Of a DNA stretch of 25,258 bases, positions 14,921-23,186 are shown piece by piece. Numbering within the stretch: position 1 is the stretch's first letter; each line of letters opens with the position of its first letter. The stretch lies in contig CAZNYT010000025.1 of NCBI GenBank assembly GCA_964577315.1, forward strand, positions 1-25,258, written 5' to 3'. The position numbers and the translations under genes are program-made. This stretch comes from Desulfonatronospira sp964577315. GTDB lineage: Bacteria; Desulfobacterota; Desulfovibrionia; Desulfovibrionales; Desulfonatronovibrionaceae. The notes beneath the pieces were generated by a model. That model was not told the DNA's origin, did not search any database, and saw nothing but the letters and a program-made list of their open reading frames with translations.

Positions 14921-16282
14921 GTGCACAACTTTATTCAAAGGATTCACATGGTGGGCATAGGAGGCTCCGGGATGTGCGGGATAGCTGAGGTTTTGCTCAA
15001 CCTGGGCTACAGCGTGAGCGGCTCGGACCTCTCTGAGGGGCCGGCTGTCCAGCACCTGCAGAGCCTGGGAGCCCACGTTTTCCAGGGCCACTCTACGGAA
15101 CACGTGGGGAACGCTCAGGTGGTGGTCAAATCTACTGCGATTCAGGAGGACAACCCCGAGGTTTGGGCGGCCAAAAACCTCAACATTCCCGTAATTCCCA
15201 GGGCAGAGATGCTTGCCGAGCTGATGCGGCTAAAAACCGGAATTGCCGTGGCAGGGACCCACGGCAAGACCACTACTACCTCGTTTCTGGGCACCATTTT
15301 CAAGGATGCGGGATTGGATCCCACCGTTATTATCGGGGGGAGGCTCAACTCCTACGGAAGCAATGCTCTGCCCGGAACCGGCAAGTACTTGATCGCTGAA
15401 GCAGACGAGTCCGATGGCTCCTTTTTAACCCTGCTCCCCATCATGAATATTGTCACTAATATCGGCACGGATCACCTGGATTATTACCGGGACCTGGGCG
15501 AGATAAAGGAATCCTTTGTCCATTTCATGAACAACGTCCCCTTTTACGGTCTGAACGTGGTCTGCGGGGATGACCCGGTAGTTAGCGATATTCTGGATAG
15601 GATCAAGCGCCCGGTTTTAACCTACGGCTTGGGGCCTGGAAACCAAATCTGCGCGGAAATATTGAAATCAACCCCGGGATCCGAGTTCAATGTATTTCGG
15701 GAAGACAAGTTTTTGGGCCGAGTAAAGCTGAATCACCCCGGGGAGCACAATGTGCAGAATTGTCTGGCCGCCATAGCCCTGGCCCTGGAGACAGGCATAT
15801 CTATGCAGGATATTCAAAGCGCCCTGGCCTCATTCGGGGGCGTGGGCCGCAGGTTCGAATACAAGGGCGAAAAAGACGGGGTGCTGGTGGTGGACGACTA
15901 CGGGCACCACCCCACAGAAATCGCGGCTACCCTGGAAACTGCCAAGCAATGTTACCCGGAGCGGAGATTGGTGGTGCTTTTTCAGCCCCATCGCTTCTCC
16001 CGGACCCAGGCTTTGTTCGGGGAATTCTGCCGGGTATTGGCCAAAGCGGATCTTTTGTTGCTCACTGAGATATATCCCGCATCCGAGGATCCCATTCCAG
16101 GTGTCAATGGACAGAGCCTGGCCCAGGGAATAAAGCAGGTGGCTCAAGTACCGGTGCAATTTTACCAGAACCTGGATGAAGCCAGACAGGATCTAGACCA
16201 TGTTCTTCAGGACGGGGACCTGTTTTTAACCCTGGGAGCAGGCAACGTATGGCAGGCAGGTGAAAACTGGGTAGAGACATGA
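14921..16282 (+). CDS. murC: UDP-MurNAc:L-alanine ligase
   Basis: MurC adds L-alanine to UDP-MurNAc, opening stem peptide synthesis. The 453-residue protein shows the N-terminal GIGGSGMCGIAEVL motif, the P-loop GTHGKTTTT (112-120, Lys116), NIGTDHLDYY and DDYGHHPTEI, all diagnostic for MurC. It starts with GTG two bases after the murG stop, with GGGG about 8 bases upstream. It overlaps murB by 4 bases. Confidence 0.95.
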   Translation: MHNFIQRIHMVGIGGSGMCGIAEVLLNLGYSVSGSDLSEGPAVQHLQSLGAHVFQGHSTEHVGNAQVVVKSTAIQEDNPEVWAAKNLNIPVIPRAEMLAELMRLKTGIAVAGTHGKTTTTSFLGTIFKDAGLDPTVIIGGRLNSYGSNALPGTGKYLIAEADESDGSFLTLLPIMNIVTNIGTDHLDYYRDLGEIKESFVHFMNNVPFYGLNVVCGDDPVVSDILDRIKRPVLTYGLGPGNQICAEILKSTPGSEFNVFREDKFLGRVKLNHPGEHNVQNCLAAIALALETGISMQDIQSALASFGGVGRRFEYKGEKDGVLVVDDYGHHPTEIAATLETAKQCYPERRLVVLFQPHRFSRTQALFGEFCRVLAKADLLLLTEIYPASEDPIPGVNGQSLAQGIKQVAQVPVQFYQNLDEARQDLDHVLQDGDLFLTLGAGNVWQAGENWVET

Positions 16283-17157
16283 AAATATTGCGCGATCCGG
16301 AACTTAAACAGATGAGCACCTTAAAGATGGGAGGTCAGGGGACAGTTGCGCTCTATCCCTTCCAAGAATCCCATCTGGACGAAATCGGGCGTAACTGGAT
16401 GAGATGGGGTAAGCAGCTCCTTTCCTTGGGCAGGGGAAGCAACATCCTGTTTACCGAAGGAAGAAAGGATCTGGTACTTATCAGGTGGCAACGCCAAGGT
16501 TCTCCCCGAATAATAAGCCAAGGCAGGGAAAAGGTCCGTATACGGGTGGACGGAGGTTACAGCTTGCCCGGCCTTTTGGGATGGTCTGCCGGGTCCGGGC
16601 TTTCGGGCCTGGAGGAATTGGCAGGTATTCCCGGGACCGTGGGAGGGGCGGTAGCCATGAACGCTGGTTCCCACGACTTGGAAATATGTTCCCTGGTTTC
16701 CAGCATAGATATCTGGACCCCGGAGCAAGGTGTAATCAACCTAAAATCCGAGGATTTGCAATGCGGCTACAGATTCTTTGCGCCTCGTAGCGAGAACGGC
16801 TGGTTCCTGATCCTGGCAGCAGAACTGAATTTGGTCCCCCACACCCCACCCTTGGTCCGGGACAAAATCAAGAGGTTCTATTTGCGCAAAAGAAGGATGC
16901 AACCTGTGCTTGCTGCCACAGCAGGGTGCGTCTTCCGGAATCCGCAAGAGGGGGATCCGGCTGGCAAACTTTTGGAACAAGCCGGCTTTCGGGGCAAACA
17001 CCGGGGAAATGTAGGATTTTCAGGAAAGCATGCCAATTTCCTGGTTAATCTGGGCGGGGGAACCAGCACCCAGGCCCTGGAGCTGATCCAGGAAGCCCGG
17101 GAAACCGTTTACAATATGTTCGGTCACACCCTGGAAATGGAGATCCAGGTAGTTTGA
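16279..17157 (+). CDS. murB: UDP-N-acetylenolpyruvoylglucosamine reductase
   Basis: MurB is a FAD- and NADPH-dependent enzyme that reduces UDP-GlcNAc-enolpyruvate to UDP-MurNAc. The 292-residue protein shows the FAD-binding GRGSNIL (51-57), ELAGIPGTVGGAVAMNAG (113-130), Tyr164-Arg165 and the C-terminal Glu288. The catalytic acid position, a serine in E. coli (GSxFKNP), is Cys217 here (AGCVFRNP). Cys can serve in this role, and the rest of the active site is intact, so the enzyme is probably active. The ATG overlaps the murC stop. The protein is slightly short for the family. Confidence 0.94.
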   Translation: MKILRDPELKQMSTLKMGGQGTVALYPFQESHLDEIGRNWMRWGKQLLSLGRGSNILFTEGRKDLVLIRWQRQGSPRIISQGREKVRIRVDGGYSLPGLLGWSAGSGLSGLEELAGIPGTVGGAVAMNAGSHDLEICSLVSSIDIWTPEQGVINLKSEDLQCGYRFFAPRSENGWFLILAAELNLVPHTPPLVRDKIKRFYLRKRRMQPVLAATAGCVFRNPQEGDPAGKLLEQAGFRGKHRGNVGFSGKHANFLVNLGGGTSTQALELIQEARETVYNMFGHTLEMEIQVV

Positions 17158-17167
17158 CGGGGGAGAG

Positions 17168-17995
17168 TTGACTAAAACCAAGGGGCCAAACAAGTACCAG
17201 GGAAAGCGTTATCACAGGCCCAGGGCCCCAAGCAGGGTGCGCGGACTGCTTAGGGCCTTGTTCAGCCTCTTCGGGGCAACCTTTTTAATGATTGCGGCCC
17301 TGGGGCTCTTGGTACTTATCAGCATAGCCTTGCTGTACGGATACCGACTGGTAACTAACAGCGAGTACCTGGCCTTGAGCGAAATAGAGATCCAGGGCAA
17401 CCGACACCTGGAAGACTCGGAGCTGATACAGCTTATGGATATAGAAACCGGTACCAGCATATTGGAGCTTAACATGTCCGGACTGCAACAAAAGCTCCTA
17501 AGCGACCCTTGGATCCGGGATGTGAACCTGAGACGCAGCTTCCCGGACCAGCTGGAGGTCAAGATTCGGGAAAAGCAGGCATATTTCTGGGTCCAAAACA
17601 ACCAGCAGCTTTACTATGCAGACGAAAAGGGCCGCACTATTGCACGGGTCACCCAGGAAAGACCAGTATCCTTGCCTGTTTTGCACTGGGAAGAAAAGCC
17701 GGATCCCGGAAACATTTCCCAGCTGGTGGAGACCATGGAAAGCAGGAGATTTCCCTTTTCCATTCAGGACGTGGCTTGGGTCCAGATCTCGGAATCCAAA
17801 AGGGCAGAAATCTACATTCACGGCTCTGACGTGAAACTATCCCTCCGCCCCGGCGAATTGGACCACCAGCTGGACCGGCTTAATGCTGTATGGATGGATC
17901 TGCGGAAAAGACAAGAGTTAGGTGCAGTTAACAGTATAACTGTAGCCGGTGAAAATGTCTGGGTGGAGTTTGATGACATCCAGCAAAAAGAGTGA
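17168..17995 (+). CDS. ftsQ: Cell division protein FtsQ
   Basis: FtsQ is a bitopic membrane protein that links early and late divisome proteins. The 275-residue protein has a basic cytosolic N terminus (1-34), one membrane segment (about 35-58), a POTRA domain (about 68-136, with IEIQGNRHLEDSELIQLM) and a FtsQ/DivIB domain after it. The start is uncertain: TTG at 17168 follows GGGGGAG by only two bases, which is very tight, and a GTG at residue 24 is possible. The larger form is preferred because family members have a charged cytosolic tail. It lies 10 bases after murB and 18 before ftsA. Confidence 0.88.
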   Translation: MTKTKGPNKYQGKRYHRPRAPSRVRGLLRALFSLFGATFLMIAALGLLVLISIALLYGYRLVTNSEYLALSEIEIQGNRHLEDSELIQLMDIETGTSILELNMSGLQQKLLSDPWIRDVNLRRSFPDQLEVKIREKQAYFWVQNNQQLYYADEKGRTIARVTQERPVSLPVLHWEEKPDPGNISQLVETMESRRFPFSIQDVAWVQISESKRAEIYIHGSDVKLSLRPGELDHQLDRLNAVWMDLRKRQELGAVNSITVAGENVWVEFDDIQQKE

Positions 17996-18013
17996 AAAAT
18001 AAGGGATGCGCTC

Positions 18014-19240
18014 ATGGCTAAATCAGAATTAATCGTGGGACTGGATCTGGGCACCACCAAGATCACCGCAGTGGTAGGAGAAATGACCTCTGAAGGAGTG
18101 GATATCGTGGGGATCGGGACCAGTCCTTCCACCGGATTGCGTAAGGGAGTGGTGGTAAACATTGAACAAACCGTGCAGTCCATCAAAAAGGCTCTGGAAG
18201 AGGCCGAGCTCATGGCCGGATGCGAAATCCGCTCCGTTTATGCGGGCATTGCCGGCAGTCACATCAAGGGATTCAACAGCCACGGGGTGATCGCAGTCAA
18301 GGGCGGTGAGGTGAGCCACCGGGACGTGGAAAGGGTCCTGGATGCGGCCAAGGCGGTAGCAATTCCCCTGGATCGGGAGGTCATCCATATCCTGCCCCAG
18401 GAGTACATCGTGGATGACCAGAACGGTATAGCCGATCCCCTAGGCATGTCCGGAGTCCGGCTGGAGGTCAAGGTCCATATAGTGACCGGGGCCGTGAGCA
18501 GCGCTCAGAACATTGTCCGTTCCTGCCATCGGGCTGGCCTGGATGTTTCGGACATAGTCCTGGAATCCCTGGCCTCCTCCAAGGCGGTTCTCACCGAGGA
18601 GGAAAAGGAGATTGGTGTGGTCCTGGTGGACATAGGCGGTGGCACCACTGATGTAGCCATCTTCGGGGAGGACTCCATCAAGTACACCGGGGTTATAGCT
18701 ATCGGAGGGTCCAATCTCACCAACGATATCGCTTTCGGGCTGAGAACACCCATGGTTTCCGCGGAAAAAATCAAGATAAAGCATGGGTGTGCGCTAGCGG
18801 ACATGCTCGAGGAAGATGAAAGCATAGAGGTACCCAGCGTGGGCGGCAGGGCTCCCAGGAAACTTTCCAGACGGGTACTGGCCGAGATCTGTGAACCCAG
18901 GATGGAGGAGCTCTTTTTGCTCGCGGATCAGGAGCTAAACCGCTCCGGTTTTAAGAACTCTGTAGGGGCCGGAGTAGTCCTGACCGGAGGTGCAGCCCTT
19001 ATCGACGGCGCCCAGGACTTGGCGGAACAGATTTTCAACATGCCCACCCGGATCGGATACCCGGGCAATGTGGGCGGACTAAAGGATGTGGTGAACAATC
19101 CCATGTACGCAACCGCTGTGGGAGTTCTCATGTACGGAGCGGAAAAGGAAAGCTCTGAGAAGCATTTCCGCATCCGGGACAAGAACATGTTCAACCGCAT
19201 CCTGGGCAAAATGCGCAAATGGTTCAAGGATATAAAATAA
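18014..19240 (+). CDS. ftsA: Cell division protein FtsA
   Basis: FtsA is an actin-fold ATPase that anchors FtsZ filaments to the inner membrane. The 408-residue protein shows the actin-like phosphate loops LDLGTTKITAV (10-20) and VDIGGGTTDVAIFG (205-218), the adenosine motif VVLTGGAALIDG (321-332) and the 1C domain segment (about 80-165, with SHIKG). Residues 391-408 (NMFNRILGKMRKWFKDIK) form a basic amphipathic helix, the membrane-targeting sequence. AAGGGA 7 bases upstream fixes the start. The gap to ftsZ is 30 bases. Confidence 0.97.
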   Translation: MAKSELIVGLDLGTTKITAVVGEMTSEGVDIVGIGTSPSTGLRKGVVVNIEQTVQSIKKALEEAELMAGCEIRSVYAGIAGSHIKGFNSHGVIAVKGGEVSHRDVERVLDAAKAVAIPLDREVIHILPQEYIVDDQNGIADPLGMSGVRLEVKVHIVTGAVSSAQNIVRSCHRAGLDVSDIVLESLASSKAVLTEEEKEIGVVLVDIGGGTTDVAIFGEDSIKYTGVIAIGGSNLTNDIAFGLRTPMVSAEKIKIKHGCALADMLEEDESIEVPSVGGRAPRKLSRRVLAEICEPRMEELFLLADQELNRSGFKNSVGAGVVLTGGAALIDGAQDLAEQIFNMPTRIGYPGNVGGLKDVVNNPMYATAVGVLMYGAEKESSEKHFRIRDKNMFNRILGKMRKWFKDIK

Positions 19241-19270
19241 AAGAAGATAAACTCTGGCAAGGAGGAAGTC

Positions 19271-20506
19271 ATGGAATACCAGGAAATCCAACACGAAGGA
19301 AACGCCAGGATCAAAGTGGTGGGAATCGGCGGTGGCGGGGGCAACGCCGTGAACAACATGATCTGCTCCGATATGCAGGGTGTTACCTTCATAGTGGCCA
19401 ATACCGACCTGCAAGCCCTGAAAAATTCTCAGGCGGAGCACAAAATCCAGTTGGGGGAAAAACTTACCAAGGGCCTGGGAGCAGGAGCAGATCCCCAAAT
19501 CGGCAGGGACGCCGCCCAGGAAAGCGTGGACCAGATCCGCGAGTCCCTGGAAGGGAGCGACATGGTCTTTATAACCGCTGGTATGGGCGGAGGTACCGGG
19601 AGCGGTGCAGCACCGGTAGTTGCCCGGGTGGCCAAGGAAATGGAAGCCTTGACCGTGGCCGTGGTCACCAAGCCCTTCTATTTCGAGGGTAAGCGCAGGC
19701 GTATGCAAGGGGATGATGGCATAGCTGCCCTGCAGGAGGTGGTGGACAGCATTATTACCATCCCCAATGACCGGCTGCTTTCTCTGGCCTCCAAGAAAGC
19801 CTCTTTTCTGGAAATGCTCAAAAAAGCGGACGAGGTCCTCTATTACGGCGTAAAAGGGATTTCTGATCTGATCATGGTTCCCGGACTTATCAATCTGGAC
19901 TTTGCGGACGTAAAATCGGTTATGTCCGAGATGGGACTGGCCATGATGGGCACCGGAATAGCCACAGGCGAAGGCAGGGCAAGGGAAGCCGCCATGAAGG
20001 CCATCACCAGTCCACTCCTGGAAGACGTATCCATTGACGGAGCCAAGGGAGTGCTCATGAACGTAACCAGCAGCACGGATCTGGCCATTGACGAGGTGAG
20101 CGAGGCTGCTGAAATCATCCATGAATCCGCGGACGAGGATGCCCAGATCTATTTCGGAACCGTTTTTGACGAGAACATCCAGGACGAGATCCGAATTACG
20201 GTGATCGCCACCGGCATAGAAGCCACCTATTCCCAAAAGGATCAAGGTTCCGGCAAGGTAACTGATATCAACCAGGCCCAAAAGGGGCAAACCCGCTCCC
20301 GGCAAAAGCCCAGGAACATGTCCGTGGATTCAGACGGGAAGGAAAACTTGAACATCCCGGCTTATATTAGGCGGGGAAGAACAAGTCAGGAACAAACCGC
20401 TCCAGCGGAAAGCAAGAGCCAAAACAAGTACAAAAACGGGGAGGAGTTCATCTTCGACGAGGATGAATTCGAAATCCCCTCCTTCATCCGCAGGCAGGCT
20501 GACTAA
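19271..20506 (+). CDS. ftsZ: Cell division protein FtsZ with two C-terminal peptide motifs
   Basis: FtsZ is the tubulin-like GTPase that forms the division ring. The 411-residue protein shows GIGGGGGNAVNNM (18-30), NTDLQAL (44-50), the tubulin signature GGGTGSG (107-113), NDRLL (166-170) and the catalytic T7 loop NLDFADV (208-214). The globular domain ends near 318 and a charged linker follows. The conserved C-terminal peptide, which binds FtsA and other partners, is present twice: LNIPAYIRR (360-368) and FEIPSFIRRQAD (400-411). A strong AAGGAGG lies 5 bases before the ATG, the best ribosome site in the cluster and fitting for a highly made protein. Confidence 0.97.
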   Translation: MEYQEIQHEGNARIKVVGIGGGGGNAVNNMICSDMQGVTFIVANTDLQALKNSQAEHKIQLGEKLTKGLGAGADPQIGRDAAQESVDQIRESLEGSDMVFITAGMGGGTGSGAAPVVARVAKEMEALTVAVVTKPFYFEGKRRRMQGDDGIAALQEVVDSIITIPNDRLLSLASKKASFLEMLKKADEVLYYGVKGISDLIMVPGLINLDFADVKSVMSEMGLAMMGTGIATGEGRAREAAMKAITSPLLEDVSIDGAKGVLMNVTSSTDLAIDEVSEAAEIIHESADEDAQIYFGTVFDENIQDEIRITVIATGIEATYSQKDQGSGKVTDINQAQKGQTRSRQKPRNMSVDSDGKENLNIPAYIRRGRTSQEQTAPAESKSQNKYKNGEEFIFDEDEFEIPSFIRRQAD

Positions 20507-20616
20507 GGTGTTCAAAGCGGCCCGTGGGAGATAATCTTTTGGGCAAAACAGCGCACCACAAGAAGCCAAGGGCTGCCAGAACAAATTCCATTTGCCTTTT
20601 GAGATGAAACGGTTTA

Positions 20617-22287
20617 ATGACTCGCAAGGCCCTCTTAACCTCGGACAAGGTAGGCGTCCCCAGGGAATGGGGAGGACGTTTGCCTGTGGCTTTAGTGTTT
20701 CTGGAAGAGAGTTCCCTGGCCCTGTCCACCTTGGGCTGGCAGGTTATTTACAGACAACTTGCAGAGGACGGGGGTTTCTACCTGGAACGCTTTTTCTGGG
20801 ACAAAAGTCAGGGCTGCGTGGTTCCTGCGGATTCGGACAAAGGGTTGGAAATGTATCCCTTGATCGGGTTCAGCCTGAATTTCGAAGGGGATTTCTTGAA
20901 ATTGCTTTGGAGCCTGCAGTCCGGGTCCATTCCTGTCCACGCACGGGAAAGAGAAGACTGGCCCCTGCTCATGGCGGGTGGCCCCATTACATCCATCAAC
21001 CCCTTTCCGATTCTGCCCAGTTTGGACTTTATCTATGTAGGAGAAGCGGAACAGGGATTTCTGGAAGTAGCCTGCAAGATCAAACAGCTCTGGCTGAGCG
21101 GGGCAAAGAAGCGGGCAGCCCTGGAAAATATTTCCTCATTTCCGGGCATATATGTCCCGGGACTGAACACCAAGGTAACCAGACAAGTTTATTATCCGGG
21201 CCAGGACCAGCTGCCAACACCGGCGCATTCCGCCTTTGTCTCGAACAAAACCGTGTTCCGGGACACTTTCCTGGTGGAGATCAACCGAGGCTGCCCTTAC
21301 GGGTGCCGCTTCTGCGCAGCGGGTTTTATTTACCGCCCCCGGAGAACCGCCGGAAAAAGAGAACTGGAGACGCTTGTACAAGAAATAAGTCCCAAGAAGG
21401 TGGGACTGGTAGGAACAGCCCTCACGGATTGGCAGGATTTGCAACCATTCCTGCAGTGGCTGCGGGATCAAAAGATCAAGTTTTCCCTGTCCTCCATGCG
21501 CGTAGACGGTTTAAGCCGGGATTTCCTGGAGTTCCTGCGCACAAGCGGCATCCGGAGCATCACCCTGGCAGTGGAAGGCATCAGCCAGAGACTGCGCACC
21601 GCGGTCAACAAACATTTTTCCCAGGACAGCTTTTTTTCCGCTGTCCAGGAGATCAGCAGACTGCAGTTCAACAGCCTCAAGCTCTATTTCATCCTAGGGC
21701 TTCCGGGCGAAGACGAGCAGGATTTCAAGGATCTAAAGCTCTTCCTGGAACGAATGCAAGAGGCAAGGGTTGCAGGCATGGGGAAAAGAAGAAAAGGCAT
21801 CGGGGTAATAAATATCAGTGCCTCCATGTTCGTACCCAAACCATGGACACCACTGCAGTGGGCTCCCATGGATACTGTTACCGCTTATGAAGAGAAGGCC
21901 AGAAAAATAAAAAAACTTTGTGCCCCTTACAAAGGGGTGAAATTTACCCGGGAGAAACCCTTTACTGCCAGGATCCAGGGCCTACTGTCCCGCGGGGATG
22001 AACACGTGCACCGGCTCATGCTGCTAGCAGCCACAAACCAAGGGGATTGGAACCAGGCCCTGTCCGACTGGGACGGTGATGTAAAAAGTTACCTGAATCA
22101 TGAGCGCCGGGAAGACGAAGCCTTCCCCTGGGACCGTCTTGATATTGGGGTGGAAAAAGATTATTTGCTTCGGGAATGGTACCGGTACTGGAACACCGTT
22201 CTCACCAGCCCTTGCCCGGATGTGGCCTGCGGCAAATGCAGGCGCTGCGGGATGGGCGAGTTTTTGGAAACATTTCCGCGCTGGTAG
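20617..22287 (+). CDS. Radical SAM protein with B12-binding-like N-terminal domain
   Basis: The 556-residue protein has the radical SAM iron-sulfur motif with Cys226, Cys230 and Cys233 (CPYGCRFC). Before it lies a cobalamin-binding-like fold (about 20-160, with LMAGGPITSINP and VGEAEQGF) that lacks the DxHxxG motif for base-off cobalamin. The C terminus has a Cys cluster at 533, 538, 541 and 544, which could hold a second metal site. It resembles the uncharacterised TIGR03960-type family; the reaction is not known. The position directly after ftsZ (110 bases) recalls Desulfovibrio-type genomes. The ribosome site before the ATG is weak. A large frame overlapping on the same strand (20592-21890) has no recognisable domain. 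Confidence 0.85.
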   Translation: MTRKALLTSDKVGVPREWGGRLPVALVFLEESSLALSTLGWQVIYRQLAEDGGFYLERFFWDKSQGCVVPADSDKGLEMYPLIGFSLNFEGDFLKLLWSLQSGSIPVHAREREDWPLLMAGGPITSINPFPILPSLDFIYVGEAEQGFLEVACKIKQLWLSGAKKRAALENISSFPGIYVPGLNTKVTRQVYYPGQDQLPTPAHSAFVSNKTVFRDTFLVEINRGCPYGCRFCAAGFIYRPRRTAGKRELETLVQEISPKKVGLVGTALTDWQDLQPFLQWLRDQKIKFSLSSMRVDGLSRDFLEFLRTSGIRSITLAVEGISQRLRTAVNKHFSQDSFFSAVQEISRLQFNSLKLYFILGLPGEDEQDFKDLKLFLERMQEARVAGMGKRRKGIGVINISASMFVPKPWTPLQWAPMDTVTAYEEKARKIKKLCAPYKGVKFTREKPFTARIQGLLSRGDEHVHRLMLLAATNQGDWNQALSDWDGDVKSYLNHERREDEAFPWDRLDIGVEKDYLLREWYRYWNTVLTSPCPDVACGKCRRCGMGEFLETFPRW

Positions 22288-22485
22288 ATATTTTATTTGT
22301 GCAAGGAGTTGCTTGCAGAAAGTGTACCCAAGCCGATTTGCTCACAATGCTTCGCTTTAGTGTTGAGTGTTTTGCAGCTATTCAAGAGATCTTTTCTGCA
22401 CGCTTTCGCCTGGGAGGCACACGTTACGCAAAAAAGATTCTGAGAATAATTAAAGCATATTAAAGGGATCAACACAGGACAACAA

Positions 22486-22770
22486 GTGCCCTATATTACC
22501 TTAAAAGCATTTTCATTTCTGCAGCCCAGGCTGCGTTCTCTGGGAGTACCCAGCTCAAGCTGGGACATGGACATCCATCCCGGGGAAACCGTGGCAGATA
22601 TCTTGCATAAGTTAGGTCTAGAGCAGGCAGAAGTGGAAGCCGTTTTTGTGAACGGGCGGACAGCTCCCTTGAGCACCCCCCTGCAAAACGGGGACAGGTT
22701 GGCCCTAATCCCTCCGGGGACTCCAGGTCCGTACCGTGTGCTTCTAGGGATCAGAAACGCAAACAAGTAA
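22486..22770 (+). CDS. MoaD/ThiS-like ubiquitin-fold protein lacking the terminal Gly-Gly
   Basis: The 94-residue protein has the beta-grasp pattern of MoaD and ThiS: PGETVADIL (32-40), VFVNGR (53-58) and LQNGDRLALIPPG (66-78). It does not end in Gly-Gly, which these sulfur carriers need for thiocarboxylate formation. Instead a tail TPGPYRVLLGIRNANK follows. I recall this type of tail in MoaD-like proteins encoded near tungsten aldehyde oxidoreductases, but none is nearby. It starts with GTG, with AGGA 9 bases upstream, and lies 15 bases before the next gene, so the two are likely co-transcribed. Function is unknown. Confidence 0.72.
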   Translation: MPYITLKAFSFLQPRLRSLGVPSSSWDMDIHPGETVADILHKLGLEQAEVEAVFVNGRTAPLSTPLQNGDRLALIPPGTPGPYRVLLGIRNANK

Positions 22771-22785
22771 TTATCCGGAGGTTCT

Positions 22786-23040
22786 ATGCCCTATATCCCT
22801 CAGGAAAGAAGGGAGGTATTTGACGAGGCCCTGCAGGAGCTTGCCCGGGAGGTGAAAAACGAGGGGGAGCTTAACTACTGTATTTACAAGCTCTCCAAAC
22901 TCGTCATCCAGCGCGTGGGTGAAAGTTATGAGAACCTCAGCATGTGCTCCGGGGCCATGGAACATGCCAAGCTGGAATGGTATCGCCGGGTTCTGGGTCC
23001 TTACGAGGACCAAAAAATCCAGGAAAAGGGAGATATTTAG
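22786..23040 (+). CDS. Small conserved protein of unknown function
   Basis: The 84-residue protein has no signal peptide or membrane segment and is predicted to be helical and cytosolic. It resembles a widespread small family (possibly DUF6899) with MPYI at the start, GELNYCI (27-33) and the ending RRVLGPYEDQKIQEKGDI (67-84). The family has no known function that I can name. GGAGG 5 bases before the ATG gives strong support for the start. It follows the MoaD-like gene by 15 bases, and both proteins begin with MPYI, which is probably chance. Confidence 0.75.
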   Translation: MPYIPQERREVFDEALQELAREVKNEGELNYCIYKLSKLVIQRVGESYENLSMCSGAMEHAKLEWYRRVLGPYEDQKIQEKGDI

Positions 23041-23109
23041 CTAACGCGAAATCCGCCTGCGATCCAACAAAATCATCCCATGTACTCAAAAGCACAGCCT
23101 CCATGCCAA

Positions 23110-23169
23110 TTGGAGTTATCCGTTATTGGTTGATTGTTGCCGGATTTGCACTGACAACTGATAACTGAT
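23110..23169. repeat. Short low-complexity repeats upstream of the M23 peptidase gene
   Basis: The 146-base spacer 23041-23186 holds AACTGAT twice in tandem (23156-23169) and a TTATTGGTTGATTG stretch (23123-23136). Words like these recur as dispersed intergenic repeats in many bacterial genomes. No further copy was seen in this window, so the dispersed nature is inference. Confidence 0.4.
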
Positions 23170-23186
23170 CCTGGGGAGTTATTGTT

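Noticed and set aside
19079..20305. Long open frame (408 codons) on the minus strand opposite ftsA and ftsZ
   Set aside because: It lies antisense to two highly conserved genes, is rich in His and Gly, and shows no family motif. It is best explained as a shadow frame.
20592..21890. Long open frame (432 codons) overlapping the radical SAM gene on the same strand
   Set aside because: It runs in another frame through the clear radical SAM gene, is rich in Gly, Pro and Arg as expected for a shadow frame of GC-rich DNA, and has no recognisable domain.
22288..22485. Possible small genes in the 198-base spacer after the radical SAM gene (60 codons on minus, or the tail of a plus frame)
   Set aside because: No ribosome site, no family resemblance and no clear hairpin. 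Only an 8-base inverted pair (22314-22321 with 22393-22400) was found, too weak to call.
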